Of a stretch of DNA of 7,807 bases, positions 1-6,878 are shown one piece after another. Below the pieces are notes generated by a model. It saw only the letters and a list, made by a program, of their open reading frames with translations, was not told where the DNA came from and did not search any database. The stretch lies in NCBI GenBank assembly GCA_903839585.1, contig CAIMCU010000178.1, positions 1 through 7,807 on the forward strand, written 5' to 3'. The stretch is from an uncultured Actinomycetes bacterium. GTDB taxonomy: Bacteria; Actinomycetota; Actinomycetes; Nanopelagicales; Nanopelagicaceae. A program made the translations under genes and the position numbers. Numbering within the stretch: position 1 is the first letter of the stretch; the number at the start of each line of letters is the position of its first letter.

Positions 1-1194
1 CGCACTACCTTTGATTAAGAGATGATGGAGCAACTTGGATTCTGTTCTGGTATCGAAAACTACTCTCGACACCTAGATGGTCGCGCGGCAGGCTCTCCGC
101 CAAACTGTTTACTGGATTACTTTCCAGAAGATTTCTTAGTCGTCATCGATGAATCGCACGTCACCGTGCCTCAAATCGGTGCGATGTTCGAGGGAGATGC
201 ATCTCGAAAGAGAACCCTTGTTGAACACGGTTTTCGACTGCCAAGTGCTATGGATAACCGTCCTCTCAAATGGCCTGAGTTCTTGGAGCGGACAGGTCAA
301 AAGATTTATCTCTCAGCTACGCCCGGAAAGTATGAGCTGCAAAAGGTTGAGAACGATGTTGTTGAGCAAGTAATTCGACCTACAGGCTTAGTAGATCCGG
401 CGATTATCATCAAACCTATTAAGGGTCAGATCGATGATCTTCTCAACGAGATTAATATTCGCGCTGCCAAGAATGAGCGAACACTTGTGACAACTCTGAC
501 AAAGAAGATGTCTGAGGACTTAACCGATTATCTGCAAGAGCGCGGAGTACGGGTTCGTTACCTTCATTCTGAGGTAGACACACTTCGTCGAGTTGAGCTT
601 TTACGTGAGCTTCGCACCGGTGAGTACGACGTTCTCATTGGAATTAACTTGCTGCGCGAGGGTCTAGATCTTCCAGAGGTATCGCTAGTGGCTATTTTGG
701 ATGCGGATAAGGAGGGCTTTCTGCGCTCTGCCACATCTTTGATTCAGACAATTGGTCGTGCGGCAAGAAACGTCTCGGGTGAGGTCCACATGTACGCAGA
801 TAACATCACCTCATCTATGGCAAAGGCGATCGATGAAACCAATCGACGTAGAGACAAGCAGATCGCCTATAACAAGGAGCGCGGAGTTGATCCGGTCCCA
901 TTACGCAAAAAGATCGCCGACATTACCGACACAATCGCACGTGAGAGCGATGACACCGATGAACTTCTAGGTGGGGCTAGAGTCAACAAGAGCGGTAAGA
1001 GCGAAATCGCCCTTGGGTTTAGCAAGAACGCTCAATCTCTGCCACGCCAGGAACTCATTGCGTTGATAGGCTCCCTCACTCAGCAGATGAGAACAGCCGC
1101 CGATGAGCTTGCCTTTGAGTTGGCTGCAAGACTTCGCGATGAGTTAAGAGAGCTCAAGCGAGAACTTCGCGGAATGGATGAGGCAGGGGTTTAG
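1..1194 (+). CDS. uvrB: UvrABC system protein B, C-terminal part, cut by the left edge and carrying an in-frame stop near it
   Basis: UvrB is the DNA-damage-verifying helicase-like subunit of nucleotide excision repair; it is loaded by UvrA and recruits UvrC. About 397 codons are visible of a family length near 670-700, so roughly the first 280-300 residues (Walker A motif I and the beta-hairpin) lie outside. Counting from the ATG at 22, I see CSGIENYSR (8-16), motif II DESH (43-46), LSATPG (97-102), VTTLTKKM (156-163), motif [14 protein letters not shown] (207-219) and motif [11 protein letters not shown] (242-250). A UVR motif (about 340-380), which contacts the matching motif in UvrC, ends the protein. 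Codons 1-15 read RTTFD and continue the family motif, but codon 16-18 is TAA where Leu or Ile is expected. ATG 22 is therefore the first residue after that stop and not a natural start. The gene ends in TAG, sharing one base with uvrA. Family identity is certain; whether the gene is intact is not. Confidence 0.95.
16..18 (+). other. In-frame TAA stop within the conserved core of uvrB
   Basis: The codons from base 1 read R-T-T-F-D-stop-E-M-M-E-Q-L-G and then CSGIENYSR. Other UvrB proteins have R-T-x-x-D-[L/I]-E-M here, with no break. TTA (Leu) to TAA needs only one base change. TAA ends uvrA normally at 4056-4058, so it is not a reassigned sense codon. The position close to the window edge makes a sequencing or contig-end error a serious alternative to a real nonsense mutation. 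Confidence 0.85.
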
Positions 1195-4058
1195 TGAGTA
1201 TTGAAAAACTTGTAGTCCGCGGAGCGCGCGAACACAACCTTAAGGATGTCTCAATTGAACTCCCACGTGATGCGCTTATCGTCTTTACTGGCTTATCAGG
1301 CTCTGGAAAATCCAGCTTAGCCTTTGACACAATATTTGCTGAAGGTCAAAGACGTTACGTTGAGTCTCTCTCTGCTTATGCAAGACAGTTCCTTGGTCAG
1401 ATGGATAAGCCTGATGTTGATTTTATCGAGGGCCTTTCTCCTGCTGTTTCAATCGACCAGAAATCTACAAATAGAAACCCCCGATCAACCGTTGGAACAA
1501 TTACGGAGGTTTACGACTACCTACGTCTGCTCTTTGCGCGCGCCGGTCGTCCACACTGTCCTAAGTGCGGACAGGCTGTTTCTAGGCAAACACCTCAACA
1601 GATCGTTGACCAGATCCTTGAGCTCCCAGCTACAACAAAGTTTCAAGTCCTAGCCCCTGTTGTTCGTGAGCGCAAGGGTGAGTTTGTCGATCTCTTCTCA
1701 GATTTAGTAACACAGGGGTACTCGCGAGCGAGGGTCGATGGTGAAACAATCTCACTGTCTGAACCACCAAAGTTAAAAAAGCAGGAGAAGCACACCATCG
1801 AGGTCGTTGTTGATCGTCTTACAGCAAAGGCTGAGTCAAAGAGTCGGTTAACGGACTCAATTGAAACGGCGCTGAGATTAGCCTCCGGAATTATCATTTT
1901 AGATTTTGTAGATTCAAAGAGTGCAGATAAGGAGAAAACCTTCAGTGAGCACCTTGCCTGCCATGACTGCAATCTCTCCTTTGAAGAGTTGGAGCCACGC
2001 TCTTTTTCTTTTAACTCACCCTTTGGTGCCTGTCCTGAGTGCACAGGAATAGGAACAAAGTTAGAGGTCGATGAAGAGCTCATCATTCCCGATGACTCAC
2101 TTTCGATCTATGAAGGAGCCATCGCTCCGTGGGGGAGTGCTGCAACATCGGAGTACTTCATGCGGTTACTTGATGCCCTAGCTGTCGAGGTTAAGTTCTC
2201 CATGGACACTCCGTGGAAGAAACTTTCGGCGAAGGCAAAGGATGCAGTGCTTAATGGTTTTGAGTATGAAGTCACCGTTAAGTACAAGAACCGCTATGGT
2301 CGCGTGCGGAACTACTCAACAGGCTTTGAAGGTGTTATTCCTTTTATTCACCGTAAACATGATGAGACCGATAGTGATTACAGCCGCGAGAAGTATCAGT
2401 CCTATATGCGCGAGACACCTTGCCCTGTATGCAAAGGCGCACGATTAAAGCCAGAGGTGCTTGCTGTAACAATCGGCGATAAAAGCATCGCAGAGGTTTG
2501 TGAGCTCTCAATCGATGAGTGTGCAGCCTTTCTTGGGGCGATCAAACTCAATAAACGCGAGTCACAGATCGCAGAACGAGTCCTCAAAGAGGTAAATGAG
2601 CGACTTACCTTCTTGTTAGATGTTGGATTGGATTACCTTTCCTTAGCAAGACCGGCCGCAACCCTCTCCGGCGGAGAGGCACAGCGCATCCGCCTTGCGA
2701 CGCAGATCGGCTCTGGATTAGTTGGCGTTCTTTACGTTCTCGATGAGCCGAGCATCGGTCTGCACCAGCGCGATAATCGTCGGCTCATAGACACACTTAC
2801 CAGGTTAAGAAATCTTGGAAATACGCTAATTGTTGTTGAGCATGATGAAGAGACAATTCGCACCGCTGATTGGATTGTTGATATAGGACCAGGTGCGGGA
2901 GAGCATGGAGGAAAGGTCGTCGTTTCAGGCTCCTATGAAGATTTGATTTCATCCAAGGAGTCCATTACCGGAGCGTATTTGTCGGGACGTAAGTCGATAG
3001 AGATTCCTAAGAAGCGCCGCCCAATTGATCCAAAGCGCAAACTTGTCATCAAAGGAGCCAAAGAGAACAACTTAAAGGATATTGAGGTAGAGATACCGCT
3101 TGGACTATTCGTATCGGTTACCGGTGTGAGTGGCTCTGGAAAATCAACTCTCGTCAACGATATTTTGTATGCGACTCTGGCAAATCAGCTAAATGGCGCC
3201 CGCATAGTTCCTGGACGTCACAGAACCGTTACGGGCGTAGATGCACTGGACAAGATTGTGCACGTAGATCAATCTCCAATTGGACGAACACCGAGATCAA
3301 ACCCAGCTACCTATACAGGCGTCTTTGACAAGGTGCGCGCCCTCTTTGCCGAAACAACTGAGGCAAAGGTGCGGGGTTACCAACAAGGTCGATTCTCCTT
3401 TAACGTAAAGGGAGGACGCTGTGAGAACTGTTCGGGCGATGGAACCATCACTATTGAGATGAACTTTCTCCCAGATGTATACGTTCCTTGCGAGGTATGT
3501 CACGGAGCACGTTATAACCGTGAAACCCTTGAGGTTCATTACAAAGGCAAGACAATCGCCGAGGTTCTTGATATGCCCATTGAGATTGCTCATACATTCT
3601 TCGAATCTGTTCCAACGATTGCTAGGTATCTCAAGACTCTTTGCGATGTAGGCCTTGGTTATGTACGTCTTGGTCAGAGCGCTCCAACCCTTTCAGGCGG
3701 CGAGGCGCAACGAGTCAAGCTTGCCACTGAGCTTCAACGCAGATCTACGGGACGGACAATCTACGTTCTCGATGAGCCAACTACAGGTCTTCACTTCGAG
3801 GATGTCAATAAACTCCTTGGAGTTCTAAGTCGTCTGGTTGACTCAGGAAATACCGTTGTTGTCATCGAACACAATCTCGATGTCATTAAGTGTTCAGACT
3901 GGGTCATCGACATGGGGCCAGAGGGCGGGTTTCGGGGAGGCTTAGTTGTCGCTGAAGGAACTCCAGAGGATGTAGCAAAGGTTAAAGCTAGTTACACAGG
4001 CTCCTTCCTTGCAGAAATCTTAGCCACAAACCGTAAGAGCCCCGTTAAGGCGAAGTAA
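1194..4058 (+). CDS. uvrA: UvrABC system protein A, excinuclease ATPase subunit
   Basis: UvrA is the damage-recognising ABC ATPase of nucleotide excision repair; as a dimer it scans DNA and loads UvrB at lesions. The 954-residue protein is full length. The N-terminal ABC half has Walker A GLSGSGKS (33-40), signature LSGGE (491-495), Walker B VLDEPS (515-520) and H-loop His550. The C-terminal half has Walker A GVSGSGKS (644-651), LSGGE (833-837), VLDEPT (858-863) and His893. Zinc-type cysteines are complete: C256/C259 with C280/C283, C743/C746 with C766/C769, and two lone CxxC pairs (C122/C125, C410/C413) that probably form a third site. The UvrB-binding and insertion regions lie between the first Walker A and the first signature. 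The start is GTG at 1194, inside the uvrB stop codon (TAGTG), preceded by purine-rich AGGGG at 1185-1189; the resulting [16 protein letters not shown] matches the family N-terminus. The overlap implies translational coupling to uvrB. No frameshift or missing motif is seen. Confidence 0.99.
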   Translation: MSIEKLVVRGAREHNLKDVSIELPRDALIVFTGLSGSGKSSLAFDTIFAEGQRRYVESLSAYARQFLGQMDKPDVDFIEGLSPAVSIDQKSTNRNPRSTVGTITEVYDYLRLLFARAGRPHCPKCGQAVSRQTPQQIVDQILELPATTKFQVLAPVVRERKGEFVDLFSDLVTQGYSRARVDGETISLSEPPKLKKQEKHTIEVVVDRLTAKAESKSRLTDSIETALRLASGIIILDFVDSKSADKEKTFSEHLACHDCNLSFEELEPRSFSFNSPFGACPECTGIGTKLEVDEELIIPDDSLSIYEGAIAPWGSAATSEYFMRLLDALAVEVKFSMDTPWKKLSAKAKDAVLNGFEYEVTVKYKNRYGRVRNYSTGFEGVIPFIHRKHDETDSDYSREKYQSYMRETPCPVCKGARLKPEVLAVTIGDKSIAEVCELSIDECAAFLGAIKLNKRESQIAERVLKEVNERLTFLLDVGLDYLSLARPAATLSGGEAQRIRLATQIGSGLVGVLYVLDEPSIGLHQRDNRRLIDTLTRLRNLGNTLIVVEHDEETIRTADWIVDIGPGAGEHGGKVVVSGSYEDLISSKESITGAYLSGRKSIEIPKKRRPIDPKRKLVIKGAKENNLKDIEVEIPLGLFVSVTGVSGSGKSTLVNDILYATLANQLNGARIVPGRHRTVTGVDALDKIVHVDQSPIGRTPRSNPATYTGVFDKVRALFAETTEAKVRGYQQGRFSFNVKGGRCENCSGDGTITIEMNFLPDVYVPCEVCHGARYNRETLEVHYKGKTIAEVLDMPIEIAHTFFESVPTIARYLKTLCDVGLGYVRLGQSAPTLSGGEAQRVKLATELQRRSTGRTIYVLDEPTTGLHFEDVNKLLGVLSRLVDSGNTVVVIEHNLDVIKCSDWVIDMGPEGGFRGGLVVAEGTPEDVAKVKASYTGSFLAEILATNRKSPVKAK

Positions 4059-5978
4059 ATGGCAGATCCAGCCAGCTATCGGCCACGTGACATTGCAGAA
4101 CATCCGGGTGTCTACCGTTTCTACAACGCCGAAGACAAGGTTGTCTATGTTGGCAAAGCTAAGAACTTAAAGAATCGCCTTAGCAACTACTTCCAATCAA
4201 ACTTGGCAGAGCGAACTCATCGCATGGTTCATGAGGCGGTTAGGGTTGATTGGACGATCGTTGGCACAGAGGTTGAGGCTCTGGCGCTCGAGTTTTCATG
4301 GATTAAGCAGTACAACCCTTACTACAACGTTCAGTTTAAGGATGATAAGTCTTATCCATACCTTGCACTGTCGATGAAGGATGAGTTTCCGCGAATTTTC
4401 ATCACCCGCAAAGAGAAAAGACCAGGGTTAACTTACTTCGGACCTTTTACTCATACGTGGGCGCTTCGAAATACCTTCGATGTCATCTTGAAGGTATTTC
4501 CGATTAGATCCTGTAGCTCAGGCAACTTTGAGCGAGCAAAGCGCACTAATCGTCAATGCTTACTTGGAGATATTGGAAAGTGCGCAGCTCCTTGCGTTGG
4601 GGCCGTAACTCCTGAAGAGCACAAAGCTATTGCTGCGAGATTGATTGAGTTTATGGGTGCAAGCAACGGTGACATCGTTCCTATGCTAAAAAATGAGATG
4701 GACGAGGCTTCGCAACGTGAAGAGTTTGAACGTGCCGGAAAGATCAGAGACTCCATCGCATCGATTGAGAAGATGTTTGAGTCACAGGATGCCGCCCTTG
4801 CTGATGATCTCAGCGCCGATCTCATCGCCGTCTATGAAGAAGGACTCCACGCAGCGGGATCAATCTTTGTTGTTCGAGGGGGCTCCATTAAAGGCTCTCG
4901 TTCATGGATAGTCGATCAAGAGAGAGCTCTTGAAGGAGATGATCAGTATGGATCACTCTTCTACTCAATCTATAGTCAGAGCGCACCATCTGAGATTCCT
5001 TCAGAGATCCTTTTAGCTTCAGAGCCAGTTGATAAGAACGCTTTGCAGGAGTGGCTCACCTCGCTCAAGGGTTCTAAGGTCACAATAAAGATTCCACAAC
5101 GAGGTGAAAAGGTAGAGCTTCTCAATACAGTCGCGCGCAACGCTCAATACTCCCTTATTCAATACTTAAGTAAGCGAGCAACCGATGCTGCAGTAAGCGG
5201 TAAGGCGCTCATCGAGATTGAGGAGCAGCTCGAACTTACACGCACACCACTTCGTATCGAGTGCTTCGATATTTCAAATATTTCAGGAACATCGGTAGTC
5301 GCCTCTATGGTGGTTTTTGAGGATGGCTTGGCAAAGAAGAGCGAGTACCGCCGATTCATCATCGATACCAAAGAGGCTACCGATGACACACGAGCTATGC
5401 ACCAGGTCATTACTCGCAGGATGAAACGCCTTTTGGCAGATCGAGAAGTAAATCAAGTCGAGGTAAAGGAAAGTGGTGGAAAGTTGAGTAAGTTCTCCTA
5501 TCCACCCCAACTCATCGTTGTCGATGGTGGCGCTCCTCAGGTGGCAGCTGCAAAGCGCGCCCTTGACGAGTTGGGCATGAGCGATGTTGCTCTCTGTGGC
5601 CTTGCAAAACGACTTGAAGAGGTGTGGTTGCCAGGGGAGAGTGATCCGCTGATCCTTCCTCGCACAAGTGAGGGGATGTACCTACTGCAAAGAGTTCGTG
5701 ATGAAGCGCACCGCTTCGCAATAACCTTCCATAGATCAAGGCGTTCAAAGGTCATGCTTGAGTCTTTGTTAGATGACATTCCTCAATTGGGTGAAACTCG
5801 GCGGGGAGCTTTGCTTGCAAAGTTTGGATCTGTCACCGCAATTAGATCTGCAAATGTGGAAGAGCTAGCTTCAACACCTGGCATCGGCGGGAAAATCGCT
5901 TCGATAATTCATGAACACCTCTCCACTCTTAAGACGGAATCAGTTGATATGGAGACCGGTGAAATACGCTCACAGTAG
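4059..5978 (+). CDS. uvrC: UvrABC system protein C, dual-incision excinuclease subunit
   Basis: UvrC cuts the damaged strand on both sides of a lesion after binding the UvrB-DNA complex. The 639-residue protein has all family domains in order. First is a GIY-YIG nuclease for the 3' cut (about 15-95; Y19, Y30-V-G-K33, R40, the Glu of ALALE at 78, N90). Next is a cysteine cluster C152, C167, C175, C179 of the type shown to hold an iron-sulfur cluster in E. coli UvrC. A UVR motif (about 205-240) should pair with that of UvrB. The RNase H-like domain for the 5' cut has D404 (ECFDIS), Asp442/443, D489 (VVDGGAPQ) and H551 (DEAHRFA). Tandem helix-hairpin-helix motifs (about 572-620; PGIGGKIA) for DNA binding close it. 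The ATG follows the uvrA TAA with no gap, and AAGG at 4047-4050, eight bases upstream, is a plausible ribosome binding site. All catalytic residues I can place are present. Confidence 0.99.
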   Translation: MADPASYRPRDIAEHPGVYRFYNAEDKVVYVGKAKNLKNRLSNYFQSNLAERTHRMVHEAVRVDWTIVGTEVEALALEFSWIKQYNPYYNVQFKDDKSYPYLALSMKDEFPRIFITRKEKRPGLTYFGPFTHTWALRNTFDVILKVFPIRSCSSGNFERAKRTNRQCLLGDIGKCAAPCVGAVTPEEHKAIAARLIEFMGASNGDIVPMLKNEMDEASQREEFERAGKIRDSIASIEKMFESQDAALADDLSADLIAVYEEGLHAAGSIFVVRGGSIKGSRSWIVDQERALEGDDQYGSLFYSIYSQSAPSEIPSEILLASEPVDKNALQEWLTSLKGSKVTIKIPQRGEKVELLNTVARNAQYSLIQYLSKRATDAAVSGKALIEIEEQLELTRTPLRIECFDISNISGTSVVASMVVFEDGLAKKSEYRRFIIDTKEATDDTRAMHQVITRRMKRLLADREVNQVEVKESGGKLSKFSYPPQLIVVDGGAPQVAAAKRALDELGMSDVALCGLAKRLEEVWLPGESDPLILPRTSEGMYLLQRVRDEAHRFAITFHRSRRSKVMLESLLDDIPQLGETRRGALLAKFGSVTAIRSANVEELASTPGIGGKIASIIHEHLSTLKTESVDMETGEIRSQ

Positions 5979-5993
5979 GGTGCTTGACACCTA
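5976..5993 (+). promoter_or_regulatory. Possible RNA hairpin covering the uvrC stop and the rapZ ribosome binding site
   Basis: The junction reads TAGGGTGCTTGACACCTA. Its ends can pair as TAGGTG with CACCTA (six base pairs with one bulged G) around a five-base CTTGA loop. The stem fills nearly the whole spacer between the uvrC stop codon and the first rapZ ATG, and it buries AGGG (5977-5980), the only Shine-Dalgarno-like stretch for that ATG. A ribosome ending uvrC would open it, so it could couple rapZ translation to uvrC. No U-run follows, so it does not look like a terminator. The pairing is seen in the sequence; the role is inference and the stem is short. Confidence 0.35.
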
Positions 5994-6878
5994 ATGCAGA
6001 ATGAAGCCATGACTACAAGCGAGTTACTAATCCTCTCTGGAATGTCGGGTGCGGGTAGATCTACGGTTGCCCATGCACTAGAAGATCTTGGTTGGTACGT
6101 TGTCGATAACCTTCCTCCTTCATTACTTCCCGAGCTAGCAAAACAACAGAGCGCTTCTTCAATCTCCTCCATGGCAGTCGTTGCAGATGTTCGGGGTGGA
6201 AAGTTTTTCGACGATCTGAGTAGGTCTCTCGAGACCCTAAAGAGCCAAGGGGTCGCTTTTAGACTTCTGTTTCTGGATGCATCAGATCAGGTGTTGGTGC
6301 AGAGATTTGAATCAACGCGCCGGCCACATCCGCTGCAGGGAACAGATCGAATCGTTGATGGAATCTCCCGTGAGCGAGTCAAACTTGATGAGCTTCGCTC
6401 AAATGCAGATATTGTCATCGATTCATCAAACTTGAATGTGCATCAACTTGAAAAACGCACCGGAGAGATCTTTGCCGCTGGGGCAGGACAGGCGCTTCGA
6501 ATCAACCTTCTCTCCTTTGGATATAAGTATGGAATCCCGGTAGATGCCGACCTTGTATTGGACTGTCGATTCATCCCAAATCCACACTGGATACCCGAGC
6601 TGCGACCTCTCACAGGATTAACTGAACAGGTGAGCGCGCAGGTACTTGGTAGCGAAGGTGTGATGGATTTCGTAAAGAGTTATGTCGGAGTGATCTCTCA
6701 GATGCTCCCTGGCTATCTTCGGGAAGGCAAGAAGTACATCACTTTGGCTATTGGCTGTACGGGAGGCAAACACCGCAGCGTCGCTATTGCGCAGGAGATG
6801 TCCAAGCAACTCAACGCATCTTTGCAGGATTTTACTATTTCAGCACACGCTACTCACCGCGATGTAGGTCGTGAATGA
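5994..6878 (+). CDS. rapZ: RapZ/YvcJ family nucleotide-binding protein (RNase adapter homologue)
   Basis: This is a cytoplasmic P-loop protein of 294 residues, the usual family length. In E. coli RapZ senses glucosamine-6-phosphate and guides RNase E to the small RNA GlmZ; in Bacillus the homologue YvcJ is a GTP-hydrolysing protein of less clear role. Visible features are the P-loop GMSGAGRST (16-24, with the Arg typical of this family), DLGWYVVDNLPP (31-42), a Walker B-like VVADVR (62-67), SFGYKYGIP (174-182), PNPHWIPELRPLTG (195-208) and the C-terminal GCTGGKHRSV (254-263). The protein ends HRDVGRE, as I recall for actinobacterial members, and lacks the basic tail used for RNA binding in enterics. 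The start is uncertain: ATG 5994 has AGGG 13 bases upstream, while in-frame ATG 6009 gives a protein five residues shorter and has only a weak GAATGAAG upstream. An in-frame TGA at 5985-5987 excludes any earlier start. Its exact role in this lineage cannot be read from sequence. Confidence 0.96.
   Translation: MQNEAMTTSELLILSGMSGAGRSTVAHALEDLGWYVVDNLPPSLLPELAKQQSASSISSMAVVADVRGGKFFDDLSRSLETLKSQGVAFRLLFLDASDQVLVQRFESTRRPHPLQGTDRIVDGISRERVKLDELRSNADIVIDSSNLNVHQLEKRTGEIFAAGAGQALRINLLSFGYKYGIPVDADLVLDCRFIPNPHWIPELRPLTGLTEQVSAQVLGSEGVMDFVKSYVGVISQMLPGYLREGKKYITLAIGCTGGKHRSVAIAQEMSKQLNASLQDFTISAHATHRDVGRE

Noticed and set aside
16..18. TAA read as a sense codon (altered genetic code)
   Set aside because: TAA ends uvrA at the expected length; TAG ends uvrB and uvrC, and TGA ends rapZ, so all three stops work normally.
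1643..2086. 147-codon open frame on the minus strand inside uvrA
   Set aside because: It is wholly antisense to well-conserved uvrA, is rich in Ser and Arg as expected for a reverse-frame shadow, and shows no recognisable motif.
2663..2679. Perfect 7-base-pair inverted repeat with a 3-base loop in uvrA
   Set aside because: It is fully explained by codons for the invariant LSGGE ABC signature (CTC TCC GGC GGA GAG).
5512..5779. Two overlapping minus-strand open frames in the RNase H part of uvrC
   Set aside because: Both mirror conserved uvrC codons and lack independent start signals or motifs.
5984..5989. Perfect TTGACA, a possible -35 box just before rapZ
   Set aside because: At 16-18 bases downstream the hexamers (GCCATG, CCATGA, CATGAC) match TATAAT poorly and lie inside the rapZ start region. 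The hexamer is also part of the hairpin loop and stem.
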